Shown here: in pieces, positions 42,446 to 51,864 of the stretch | Layout of the letters: every line of letters begins with the position of its first letter | How positions within the stretch are numbered: the first letter of the stretch is position 1 | Assembly (NCBI GenBank): GCA_016124795.1 | Contig: WGNB01000019.1 | Location: forward strand, 118,235-182,234 | Length of the DNA stretch: 64,000 nucleotides | Reading direction: 5' to 3' | DNA from: Rhodopseudomonas sp. | GTDB taxonomy: Bacteria > Pseudomonadota > Alphaproteobacteria > Rhizobiales > Xanthobacteraceae | The notes under the pieces: model-generated | Seen by the model: only the letters and a program-made list of their open reading frames with translations | Told to the model about the DNA's origin: nothing | Database searches by the model: none | Made by a program: the position numbers and the translations under genes

Positions 42446-45400
42446 TCAGCTCTTGTCGCCGAGCAGACGCTTGCCCCACCAGCCGCGCTTGGGCGCGGCG
42501 TCGGTGCTGGCGGTCGATACGACGACCGGGGTGGGCGTCGGCAAGGTGGCGGCGGCCGTCGGCGTCGTGCCGCTGCTGGCAACCGGCGCGGGTTCGCGAA
42601 TGGTCGAACGGCGGCGCGGCGTTTCCTGCGGATTGTCGCCGGCGGCGTTCGGTTCGGCAGCGGCCGGAGCGCTCTCATAACCGTTTGACGTTGCGGCGAC
42701 GGCGTCAGGCACCGGCGCGGCGGCCGGCGGCCGGTCGAGATCCTCGACCGCTGTGACCAGTTCCGGCTCGACGCCGTTGGCCTCGAGCAATTCCGGCGCG
42801 GCGTCGTTCTCGTCGTCGTCGCTGGCGTCGTTGCCATTGATGCCGTTGACGTCGTCGCCCGCCTGCATCGGCGCGTCACCGTCGCGATGCCGGTTGCGGC
42901 GACCGCCGCGGCGGCCACGCCGGCGGCGGCGGCGGACGTCGCCGTTCTCGCCGCCTTCGGCCGCGACCGGCGCGCCCTCGGCGCGCGGCTGGCCGTCTTC
43001 CTCGGGCGAGCCGGCGTCATGATCTTCGTGCGCGATCGCATGTTCGCCGAGCGGTTCCTCGCCCGGCATGGCGTTGTCGCGCGGGCCGCGCATCGCGGCG
43101 TCGCGGCCTTCGCCACGACCTTCACCGCGACCTTCGCCGCCCCGGCCACGGCCGCGACCACGCCGGCGCCGCCGGCGCGGTCCGTTGTCGCCGCCATTGT
43201 CGGCCTGCGTGTCCGCGCGCGCTTCGCTGTCGTCGTCCTCGGCTTCGCTGTCGACTTCCTCGAGCGAGGAGTGCGCGCCGATCATCGTTTCGCCGTCGTC
43301 GTCCTCGTCCAGTTCGGGCTCCGGCTCGACGTAATCGTCTTCCTCGTAGACCGCCGTGACGGTCGGCGCGGCGGCGGCGATCGCCTTGGCGGCGTCCGGC
43401 GTGTGCATCTGCTCGCCGCGGTCGACGACGTAGGATACCTGGGCATTCACCGTCGGGTCGGCGGAAACCGTGATGGTGATGCGGAAGCGTTCTTCCAGCG
43501 CGCGCAGATGGGCGCGCTTGTGGTTGAGCACATAGAGCGCGATTTCCGAGCGGGTGCGCACGATCAGATTATGCGTCGCGCCCTTGTTCAGCGTGTCTTC
43601 GATGGCGCGCAGCAATTGCAGCGCGACCGAAGAGACCGAGCGGACATGGCCGAGGCCGCCGCAGGTCGGGCAGGTCTCGGTCGAGGATTCCAGCACCGAG
43701 GTGCGGATGCGCTGACGCGACATTTCCAAGAGGCCGAAATGCGAGATGCGGCCGACCTGGATGCGGGCGCGGTCGTGCTTGAGCGCTTCCTTCATGCGCC
43801 GCTCGACCGTGCGGTTGTTGCGGCCTTCGTCCATGTCGATGAAGTCGATCACGACAAGACCGGCAAGATCGCGCAGCCGCAGCTGCCGGGCGACTTCGTC
43901 GGCGGCTTCGCAATTGGTCTTGAGCGCGGTGTCCTCGATGTGGTGTTCGCGGGTGGCGCGGCCGGAGTTGACGTCGATGGCGACCAGCGCCTCGGTTTGG
44001 TTGATGACGATATAGCCGCCCGAGCGCAGTTGCACGGTGGGCTGGAACATCGCGTCGAGCTGGGTCTCGATGCCGTAGCGGGTGAACAGCGGCTGGCTGT
44101 CGTTATAGGGCCGCACGTTCTTGGCATGGCTCGGCATCAGCATGCGCATGAAGTCGCGCGCTTCCTTGTAGCCTTCGTCGCCGGCGACGATGATCTCCTC
44201 GATGTCCTTGGAGTAGAGATCGCGGATCGAACGCTTGACCAGCGAGCCTTCCTCGTAGACCAGCATCGGCGCCATCGACTTCAGCGTCAGGTCGCGCACG
44301 GTCTCCCACAGCCGCAGCAGATATTCGAAGTCGCGCTTGACTTCCATCTTGGTGCGCGAGGCGCCGGCGGTGCGCAGGATCACGCCCATGCCTTCCGGCA
44401 CTTCCAGTTCCTGGGCGATTTCCTTCAGGCGCGAGCGGTCTTCGCCCGAGGTGATCTTGCGCGAAATGCCGCCACCGCGCGCGGTGTTCGGCATCAGCAC
44501 CGAATAGCGGCCGGCGAGCGACAGATACGTGGTGAGCGCCGCGCCCTTGGTGCCGCGCTCTTCCTTGACCACCTGCACCAGCATCACCTGGCGGCGCTTG
44601 ATGACCTCTTGAATCTTGTAGTTGCGGCGGAAGCGCGGCGCGCGCTCCTGCGCTTCCTCGAGCGCGTCGGCGCCGCCGACGGACTCGACGTGCTCTTCCT
44701 CGTGATGGTCGTCGTCGTCATCGTGGTCGTCGCCCTGGCTGGCGGCGGCCTGGTGTTCATCGCCATGATGGTCACCGTCATGGTGCTCGTCGCCCTGGCT
44801 GTCGCCATGTCGGTCGTCGTCGTGCTGATGCTCGTCGTCGTCGCGGTTGGCGGCCAGCGACTGGGCATCCGGCAGCAGCATTTCATCGCCGGTCTCGGCG
44901 TGGTCGTCGCCGCCTTCCGGGAACCCGCCGGGCACCGGCGCGGCTTCGGTGGCGTCGGACGGGCTTTCCGTCTGGGCAATGGCGGCGGTTTCTTGCGGCG
45001 CTTCTGGTGCGGTCACCTGCGCGACGTCTTGCACCGGCGGCTCGTAGGCGGCGGGCGCAACCGGCAGCAGCGACGGCACGTCGGCGCCGGGTTCGCCGGC
45101 CGGAATGGCACTGGCCTCGACCGGGGCTTCCATGGCCGGGAATTCGGCATCCGACACCGGCAGTTCGCCGACGGTCGCCTGATCCGCAGACCGGTCGGCA
45201 CCGTGATCGTGTTCCGGCGGCAGCCCGCCGAGCGCGGCTTCGCCGAGGTTCAACGCCTCGGTGTCGCCGACGGCCAGATCCGGCTGCGTTTGGTCGCCGG
45301 CCTCGGCGGCGACCGGCTCGGAGCGGCTCGGATCGCGCGGCCGGTCGGAACCGGAGCGGCGATGCCGGTTACGGCCGCCACGGCCATTGCCACGGCTGGC

Positions 45401-45721
45401 GCGGTGATCGGCGTCGGCTTCGGCGGCCTTGGCGTCGCGCTCTTCCTGCGCCAGCAGCGCCAGACGGTCGGCGACCGGGATCTGATAGTAGTCGGGATGG
45501 ATTTCCGAGAAGGCGAGGAAGCCGTGCCGGTTGCCGCCGTAGTCGACGAACGCGGCCTGGAGCGACGGTTCGACGCGGGTGACTTTGGCGAGATAGATAT
45601 TGCCGCGAAGCTGCTTGCGGTTAGCGCTCTCGAAGTCGAATTCTTCGACGCGATTGCCGCGGAGCACCACGACCCGTGTTTCTTCCGGGTGGGTCGCGTC
45701 GATCAACATTTTGTCGGGCAT
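42446..45721 (-). CDS. rne: Ribonuclease E/G family endoribonuclease
   Basis: RNase E starts decay of most mRNAs and processes rRNA and tRNA. The 1091-residue protein begins MPDKMLIDATHPEETRVVVL and has an S1 domain split by a very long insert (about residues 93-362) typical of alphaproteobacteria; residues 294-345 are almost only Asp, His, Glu and Gly. The catalytic core shows the DNase I-like site (VAIDVNSGRAT and VVIDFIDMDEGRN, with the metal-binding Asp residues) and the zinc-link CPTCGGLG. The C-terminal part (about 830-1091) is disordered, with Arg/Gly-rich tracts for RNA and degradosome contacts. The 838-bp upstream spacer may hold a long leader. Confidence 0.95.
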   Translation of the reverse strand: MPDKMLIDATHPEETRVVVLRGNRVEEFDFESANRKQLRGNIYLAKVTRVEPSLQAAFVDYGGNRHGFLAFSEIHPDYYQIPVADRLALLAQEERDAKAAEADADHRASRGNGRGGRNRHRRSGSDRPRDPSRSEPVAAEAGDQTQPDLAVGDTEALNLGEAALGGLPPEHDHGADRSADQATVGELPVSDAEFPAMEAPVEASAIPAGEPGADVPSLLPVAPAAYEPPVQDVAQVTAPEAPQETAAIAQTESPSDATEAAPVPGGFPEGGDDHAETGDEMLLPDAQSLAANRDDDEHQHDDDRHGDSQGDEHHDGDHHGDEHQAAASQGDDHDDDDDHHEEEHVESVGGADALEEAQERAPRFRRNYKIQEVIKRRQVMLVQVVKEERGTKGAALTTYLSLAGRYSVLMPNTARGGGISRKITSGEDRSRLKEIAQELEVPEGMGVILRTAGASRTKMEVKRDFEYLLRLWETVRDLTLKSMAPMLVYEEGSLVKRSIRDLYSKDIEEIIVAGDEGYKEARDFMRMLMPSHAKNVRPYNDSQPLFTRYGIETQLDAMFQPTVQLRSGGYIVINQTEALVAIDVNSGRATREHHIEDTALKTNCEAADEVARQLRLRDLAGLVVIDFIDMDEGRNNRTVERRMKEALKHDRARIQVGRISHFGLLEMSRQRIRTSVLESSTETCPTCGGLGHVRSVSSVALQLLRAIEDTLNKGATHNLIVRTRSEIALYVLNHKRAHLRALEERFRITITVSADPTVNAQVSYVVDRGEQMHTPDAAKAIAAAAPTVTAVYEEDDYVEPEPELDEDDDGETMIGAHSSLEEVDSEAEDDDSEARADTQADNGGDNGPRRRRRRGRGRGRGGEGRGEGRGEGRDAAMRGPRDNAMPGEEPLGEHAIAHEDHDAGSPEEDGQPRAEGAPVAAEGGENGDVRRRRRRGRRGGRRNRHRDGDAPMQAGDDVNGINGNDASDDDENDAAPELLEANGVEPELVTAVEDLDRPPAAAPVPDAVAATSNGYESAPAAAEPNAAGDNPQETPRRRSTIREPAPVASSGTTPTAAATLPTPTPVVVSTASTDAAPKRGWWGKRLLGDKS

Positions 45722-46559
45722 TGAAAATTCTCACTGAGGCGATCCGGCCGGCGGGCTCGCGCCAAGACACCATCGGGTTCGAGACCCGAGGGCTGAGCGG
45801 CACAAAGCGGCGCGAATGGGAGGTCGCCTGATGGGGTTTAGGGGATTGGGGCGCGTGTTCACGCGAAAGGCGGTCAAGGTCCAAAGCGGTTGGGCTCAAG
45901 GCAATCGGACCCATAGCAAAGCGCGCAGTCACGAAAGCTTCGCGAAAGCGTTGGACCTTAAATTGCCTTTGCTGCGACCTTGGCAGCATGAATAGTGCGA
46001 CCCGTAGCGCTGCGGCCGCGCCAAAACAGCGCCGCCGAGGTTTGTCATTCGCTGACGGCCGCAATGCGCAAGGCCCGTGTGGCCGGACGCAGTTCCGGGT
46101 GTCCTACAAAGGGTTTCGGCTCGCTTCGCCGTCCGTCCGGCCTGCCTCCTCGAGGGACCGATCCTGGACTGGCGGGCCGGGGGCCCGAACGCGGCACAAC
46201 CGGAACTTTAACCGTCAGCAGACTCTATGTACGGCTGGAATCTCCCAATAGCAAGCGAGGCTTGGCGGGTGAGGGGCCTGATGCCGCGCCAGCGCGGTCA
46301 CAGCCGCGTTATTTTACGGTTTTGACCGGGATTGGCGGCTTTTCCAGGTCCGATTGGCGGAAGCGGGGCCGTTTCGGGCCATTGGCGCATTTTTCCGTTG
46401 AGGGTTCTATCGAGACCCGGTTCCAGGCGTTTGCCCCGGTTTTGGCGGTTTTCCGCGACCTCGCCGCAACAGGATGGCTAAAACCACGGCTGCGGGCCAA
46501 CTTCCGTTAACCCAAGGCCGTCCTAATGGGGTAAACCACGGCCAAGAGGGTTGGATTCG
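45722..46559. other. Long divergent spacer between rne and the amidase gene
   Basis: No gene was recognised in 838 bp. Close to rne is a hairpin around TCGGGT/ACCCGA (45774-45790). Near the amidase gene ATTGGCGG occurs at 46331-46338 and 46353-46360, with ATTGGCGC at 46381-46388. The length fits a long rne leader, known from other bacteria to mediate autoregulation (family knowledge), but no Rfam-type element is recognisable by eye. Confidence 0.4.
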
Positions 46560-47870
46560 GTGACGAGACACCATTTTGCAAGTTATGCGTGCCGGCCGGC
46601 CGCCATGATCGGCGGCTTGCTGGTTTGCGCCCTGGCGATGGCGATGGCGGGGGCTGGCCTTGGGGCGGCGCGGGCCGCCGAGCCCGGCGTCAGCGCGGCG
46701 CAAGCGGCGGCGACGGCTGCCGCCAATCTGCCGGCGGCGACCGCGGTGCGGGTCGGCGGCGACGACAAGAAGACCCGCTTCATCATGGACCTGACCGACA
46801 AGATCGAGGTTACGGCCTTTGCGCTGGCCAATCCCGACCGGATCGTGGTCGATCTGCCGCAGGTCGCCTTCCGGCTGCCCGACAAGGTCGGCGAACATGG
46901 CCGGGGACTGGTCAAGGCGTTTCGCTTCGGGCTGATCATGCAGGGCGGTTCGCGCATCGTCATCGACACCAAGGGCCCGGTCGCCATCGACAAGGCTTTC
47001 GTGCTGGCGGCGGAGGCCGGGCAGCCGGCGCGCCTGGTGCTGGACCTGTCGGCCACTGACCGAGCCAGCTTCCTGCGTAATATCGCGATCGGCACCCGGC
47101 CGGTGCGCAGCGCCGGCATCCGCAACAGCGAGGTCACGCCGAAAGCCAATGGCGATACCCGGCCGCTGATCGTGATCGATCCCGGTCACGGCGGCATCGA
47201 TACCGGCGCGCGTGCCGCCAGCGGCGAGCTGGAAAAGGATGTCGTGCTGAAATTCAGCCTGACCCTGCGCGGCCTCTTGGAACGGTCCGGCAAATACCGG
47301 GTAGCGATGACCCGCTCCGACGACACCTTCATTCCGCTGAGTGAACGCGTCCGCTTCGGCCGATCGCAGGGCGCGGCCCTGTTCGTGTCGATCCATGCCG
47401 ACGCCATCCCGAAAGGCGAGGGCCAGGCCGAGGGCGCCACCGTCTATACCTTGTCGGAGAATGCCTCCGACGCGGAAGCCGCGCGTCTGGCCGAATCCGA
47501 GAACAAGGCCGACGTGATCGCCGGCGTCGACCTGACCGCGGAGCCCGACGACGTCGCCAATATTCTGGTCGACCTGGCGCAGCGCGAGACCAAGTCCTAT
47601 TCGACGCTGTTTGCCCGCACCGCGGTCGGCGAACTCAAGGGCACCGCGCGGTTGCACAAGCACCCTTTGAAATCGGCCGGTTTCAAGGTGCTGACCGCGC
47701 CGGACGTACCGTCGGTTCTGGTCGAACTGGGTTATATGTCGACCAAGGACGACCTGAAGCTGATGACCTCGGCCGACTGGCGGGCCAAGACCGCGCGCGC
47801 TTTGTCCGAAGCGGTCGACCGCTTCTTTGCGTCGCGGGTGGCCGGCGGCGCGGCGCCGAAAGGGAATTGA
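46560..47870 (+). CDS. Periplasmic N-acetylmuramoyl-L-alanine amidase (AmiC type, AMIN + Amidase_3)
   Basis: The enzyme cleaves the amide between MurNAc and the stem peptide during daughter cell separation. The 436-residue product (GTG start with GAGGG upstream) has an N-terminal export segment (about residues 15-38, ending AARAAE), an AMIN domain (about 60-165; TRFIMDLTDKIEVTAFALANPDRIVVDLP) and a zinc amidase domain: IVIDPGHGGIDTGARA (first His), a Glu in SGELEKDVVLKF, SIHADA (second His) and the C-terminal VPSVLVELGYMST with catalytic Glu. It is followed by the PBP1A gene on the same strand, a known alphaproteobacterial pairing. Confidence 0.94.
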   Translation: MTRHHFASYACRPAAMIGGLLVCALAMAMAGAGLGAARAAEPGVSAAQAAATAAANLPAATAVRVGGDDKKTRFIMDLTDKIEVTAFALANPDRIVVDLPQVAFRLPDKVGEHGRGLVKAFRFGLIMQGGSRIVIDTKGPVAIDKAFVLAAEAGQPARLVLDLSATDRASFLRNIAIGTRPVRSAGIRNSEVTPKANGDTRPLIVIDPGHGGIDTGARAASGELEKDVVLKFSLTLRGLLERSGKYRVAMTRSDDTFIPLSERVRFGRSQGAALFVSIHADAIPKGEGQAEGATVYTLSENASDAEAARLAESENKADVIAGVDLTAEPDDVANILVDLAQRETKSYSTLFARTAVGELKGTARLHKHPLKSAGFKVLTAPDVPSVLVELGYMSTKDDLKLMTSADWRAKTARALSEAVDRFFASRVAGGAAPKGN

Positions 47871-48028
47871 CCGGCAATGACCCCAGGCTGGCCTCAGTTT
47901 CAACATAAAACCGAGCGACCACAGACGCTTGTCCGTTTTTGCGCTATAGGCGGCGACGACCAAAGCGGTGGTTTGGGTTCGGGCCAAAGCCCGTGCCGAC
48001 AGTCGGATCGAACCGGGACTCTTCGCTG

Positions 48029-50524
48029 ATGAGATTTATTCTGCGCTTCCTCGGCTTTCTGTTTACGGCGGGCACAATCCTGTTCGTCGTCGGCGTGGCC
48101 GCGGTGTCAGGTCTGCTGTGGCACTATTCCAAGGACCTGCCGGATTATTCGCAGTTGCAGGACTACGAGCCGCCGGTGATGACCCGGGTGCATGCCGCCG
48201 ACGGTTCGCTGGTCGCCGAATATGCCCGTGAGCGCCGGCTGTACCTGCCGATCCAGGCGGTGCCGAAGCTCGTCATCCACGCCTTCATGGCCGCCGAGGA
48301 CCGCAACTTCTATCAGCATGGCGGTCTCGATTTCACCGGCATCGTTCGCGCCGGCCTCAACTACATCCAGAGCTATGGCACCGGCCGTCGTCCGCAGGGC
48401 GCGTCGACGATCACGCAGCAGGTCGCCAAGAACTTCCTGCTGACCAACGAAGTGTCGATGACCCGCAAGATCAAGGAAGCGCTGCTGGCGCTCAAGATCG
48501 AGCGCACCTATTCCAAGGACAAGATCCTCGAACTGTACCTGAACGAAATCTATCTCGGGCTCGGCGCTTACGGCATCGCCGCCGCCTCGCTGGTCTACTT
48601 CGACAAGGCGGTCAACGAACTGACCATCCCGGAAGTCGCCTATCTGGCGACGCTGCCGAAGGCGCCGAACAACTATAACCCGTTCCGCCAGCGCGAACGC
48701 GCGCTCGAGCGCCGCAACTGGGTGATCGACCGCATGGCCGAAGCCGGCTTCATCAAGCAGGCCGATGCCGAGAAGGCCAAGCGCACCAGCCTTGGCGTCA
48801 CCACCAAGCCGACCGTCGCGCATACTTTCTCGGCCGAATATTTCGCCGAGGAAGTGCGCCGCGAACTCTACGAGCGCTACGGCGAGAAGAAGCTCTACGA
48901 AGGCGGCCTGTCGGTGCGCACCACGCTCGATCCGAAGGATCAGGTGCTGGCGCGCAAGGTGCTGATCGACGGACTGGTCAAGTTCGACGAGCAGCACGGC
49001 TGGCGCGGCCCGATCAAGAAGATCGACATCTCCACCGGCGACTGGGGCGTCAAGGTCGCCGACGTCAAGGTGCTCAACGATGTCGCGCCGTGGCGCGCCG
49101 CCGTGGTGCTGGAAGTCACCGACCATGCCGCGCGCATCGGTTTGCAGCCGGGCCGCGATCCGGCCGGCCGCGTCGAGCGGCAACGCGACACCGCGATCAT
49201 CCCGCTCGATGGCATGAAGTGGGCCAAGACCAAGGGCAAGCCGGTGACCAAGGTCAGCCAGGTGCTGGAGCCCGGCGACGTGATCTATGCCGAGCCGTCG
49301 GACAAGAAGGACGGCCAGTACATTCTGCGTCAGGTGCCGGAAGTCTCCGGCGCGATGGTGGTCGAGGACCCGTGGACCGGCCGCGTGCTGGCCATGGTCG
49401 GCGGCTTCTCCTACGACCAGAGCCAGTTCAATCGCGCTACGCAAGCGCTGCGTCAGCCCGGGTCGTCGTTCAAGCCGATCGTCTATTCCGCCGCGCTCGA
49501 CAATGGCTATACGCCGTCGACGCTGGTGCTCGACGCGCCGCTCGAGCTTGAGCAGGGCCCCGGCCTCGACGTCTGGAAGCCGGAAAACTACGAAGGCAAC
49601 TTCTTCGGACCGTCGACCTTGCGCTTCGGCATCGAGCACTCGCGCAACGTCATGACCGTGCGTCTGGCGCAGGACATCGGCATGCCGCTGATTGCGGAAT
49701 ATGCCAAGCGCTTCGGCGTCTACGACAACCTGCCGCCTTACCTGTCGTTCTCGCTCGGCGCCGGCGAAACCACGCTGCTGCGAATGGTCACCGCTTATTC
49801 GATGCTGGATAACGGCGGCAAGAAGGTGAAGCCGACGCTGATCGACCGTATTCAGGATCGCTATGGGCACACCGTCTATCGTCACGACGAGCGCGAATGC
49901 ATCGGCTGCGACGCCAAGAAGTGGGAGAACCAGCCCGAGCCGTCGCTGATCGATCGCCGCCAGCAGGTGATCGATCCGATGACCGCCTATCAGATCACCT
50001 CGATGATGGAAGGCGTGGTGCTGCGCGGCACCGCCGCCAATGCCGGATTCCAGAAGGAAGTCGGCAAGCCGGTCGCCGGCAAGACCGGCACCACCAACGA
50101 TGAAAAGGATGCCTGGTTCATCGGCTTCACGCCCGACGTCGTGGTCGGCGTCTACATGGGCTACGACAAGCCGCGCACGCTCGGCCGCGCCGGTACCGGC
50201 GGCGGTCTGGCCGCGCCGATCGTCAAGAACTTCATGAAGGTCGCGCTCGCCGACAAGCCGGGCGTGCCATTCCGCGTGCCGCCGGGCATCAAGCTGGTCC
50301 GGATCGATCTCAAGACCGGGTTGCGCGCCGGTCCCGACACGAAAAAGGTCGTGCTGGAAGCCTACAAGCCCGGCACCGGGCCGGCCGACAGCTATTCGGT
50401 GGTCGGCTTCGACAGCGGGCAGGGCGCCGGCCAGGGCGGTTCCGGCTTCTTCGGCACCAGTCAGCAAGGCGTGTCGCCTGAATCCGGCCGCGCGGTGCGC
50501 TCCGGTACCGGCGGCCTATACTGA
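48029..50524 (+). CDS. mrcA: Penicillin-binding protein 1A
   Basis: PBP1A polymerises and crosslinks peptidoglycan. The 831-residue protein has one N-terminal TM (about 5-30), a GT51 glycosyltransferase domain (AAEDRNFYQHGG with catalytic Glu, QGASTITQQVAKNFLL, RKIKEALLALKIER, ILELYLNEIYLG), an OB-like insert (about 300-410) and a transpeptidase domain with SxxK (PGSSFKP), SxN (EHSRNV) and KTGT (AGKTGTTND). The C-terminal tail is Gly/Ser-rich. The start at 48029 fits the cytoplasmic side of the TM; the longer frame from 47939 adds a basic leader that is possible but less likely. Confidence 0.95.
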   Translation: MRFILRFLGFLFTAGTILFVVGVAAVSGLLWHYSKDLPDYSQLQDYEPPVMTRVHAADGSLVAEYARERRLYLPIQAVPKLVIHAFMAAEDRNFYQHGGLDFTGIVRAGLNYIQSYGTGRRPQGASTITQQVAKNFLLTNEVSMTRKIKEALLALKIERTYSKDKILELYLNEIYLGLGAYGIAAASLVYFDKAVNELTIPEVAYLATLPKAPNNYNPFRQRERALERRNWVIDRMAEAGFIKQADAEKAKRTSLGVTTKPTVAHTFSAEYFAEEVRRELYERYGEKKLYEGGLSVRTTLDPKDQVLARKVLIDGLVKFDEQHGWRGPIKKIDISTGDWGVKVADVKVLNDVAPWRAAVVLEVTDHAARIGLQPGRDPAGRVERQRDTAIIPLDGMKWAKTKGKPVTKVSQVLEPGDVIYAEPSDKKDGQYILRQVPEVSGAMVVEDPWTGRVLAMVGGFSYDQSQFNRATQALRQPGSSFKPIVYSAALDNGYTPSTLVLDAPLELEQGPGLDVWKPENYEGNFFGPSTLRFGIEHSRNVMTVRLAQDIGMPLIAEYAKRFGVYDNLPPYLSFSLGAGETTLLRMVTAYSMLDNGGKKVKPTLIDRIQDRYGHTVYRHDERECIGCDAKKWENQPEPSLIDRRQQVIDPMTAYQITSMMEGVVLRGTAANAGFQKEVGKPVAGKTGTTNDEKDAWFIGFTPDVVVGVYMGYDKPRTLGRAGTGGGLAAPIVKNFMKVALADKPGVPFRVPPGIKLVRIDLKTGLRAGPDTKKVVLEAYKPGTGPADSYSVVGFDSGQGAGQGGSGFFGTSQQGVSPESGRAVRSGTGGLY

Positions 50525-50647
50525 TCGGACGGTCTGAGCCGGCCGCGCAGGTGGAGCCTCGGCACAGAGGTTGCGCCGGCGCGCCGGGACCGTTACATCC
50601 CTCTCGCAAATCATGGAAAGGCGCCACTGCGGTGGCCGAAGACGGTT

Positions 50648-51779
50648 ATGCGCGCGGAAACACAGAATCTCGTCGATGAGATCAAGCAGTCGGTAGGGCT
50701 GCTGAGGAGGCATCTTTGACGTCGATACCGCGACGCGACGCCTCGCCGAACTGAACAAGGCGGCCGAAGACCCCAATTTCTGGAACGACTCCGCCAAGGC
50801 GCAGAAGACCATGCGCGAGCGCGATGCGCTGGAAGACCAGTTGCAGGCGATCGGCCGGATCGAGCGCGAACTTGAAGACAGCCTGACCCTTATCGAACTC
50901 GGCGAGGCCGAGAACGATGCCGCGACCGTGACCGACGCCGAAGTCGCGCTCAAGGGTCTCAAGGGCGAGGTCGCCCGCCGCGAACTCGAAGCGCTGCTGT
51001 CGGGCGAAGCCGACGCCAACGATTGCTATCTTGAAGTTCATGCCGGCGCCGGCGGCACCGAAAGCAACGACTGGGCCGGCATGCTGCTGCGCATGTATGT
51101 GCGCTGGGCCGAGAAGAAGGGCTACAAGGTCGACTGGCTCGAAGAGAGCGAAGGCGAAGGCGCCGGCATCAAGTCGGCGACCGTACAGATCAAGGGCCAC
51201 AACGCCTATGGTTGGCTGAAGAGCGAGAACGGCGTGCACCGTCTCGTGCGCATCTCGCCGTTCGACGCCAATGCGCGCCGGCACACCTCGTTCGCCAGCG
51301 TCGTCGTCTATCCGGTGGTCGACGACAACATCAAGATCGAGATCAACGAGAAGGACGTGCGCACCGACGTGATGCGTTCCGGCGGCGCCGGCGGTCAGCA
51401 CGTCAACAAGACGGAATCGGCGGTGCGTCTGACGCACGAACCGTCGGGCATCGTCGTGAAGTGCCAGCAGGACCGCTCGCAGCATCGCAACCGCGCGATG
51501 GCCTGGGACATGTTGCGCGCCAAGCTGTTCGAGCGCGAGGTCAAGAAGCGCGAGGCGGTCGCCGAAGCCGAGCAGGACGCCAAGACCGATATCGGCTGGG
51601 GCCACCAGATCCGCTCTTACGTGTTGCAGCCCTATCAGATGGTCAAGGATCTGCGCACCGGCGTGTCGACCTCCGACAGCGGCGCCGTGCTCGACGGCGA
51701 TCTTGACCCCTTCATGCAGGCGGCGCTGGCACAGAAGGCCTTCGGCGGCGGCCCGGAAACGATCGAGGACGTCGACTAG
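50648..51779 (+). CDS. prfB: Peptide chain release factor 2, made by programmed +1 frameshift
   Basis: RF2 releases peptides at UGA and UAA. The gene opens at ATG 50648, runs 23 codons to an in-frame TGA at 50717-50719 in the context AGGAGGCATCTTTGAC, and continues in the +1 frame from GAC 50718, giving about 376 residues. The internal AGGAGG followed by CTT TGA is the known autoregulatory frameshift site, where low RF2 favours the shift. The body carries [18 protein letters not shown] with the SPF anticodon-like tripeptide and the catalytic GGQ in [18 protein letters not shown]. It follows the PBP1A gene by 123 bp. Confidence 0.96.
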
Positions 51780-51864
51780 CGCGACGTCCCGGATCGTGCG
51801 CTGGCGCCGGCATGATGCGGCAAGCGGCGCGCCGACGATCGGCCTTCCACTATCGGATATTGAA

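Noticed and set aside
42887..45724. 945-codon plus-strand open frame
   Set aside because: It is antisense to rne over nearly its whole length, with a composition that mirrors the rne repeats.
48107..50467. 786-codon minus-strand open frame
   Set aside because: It is antisense to the PBP1A gene and has no domain features.
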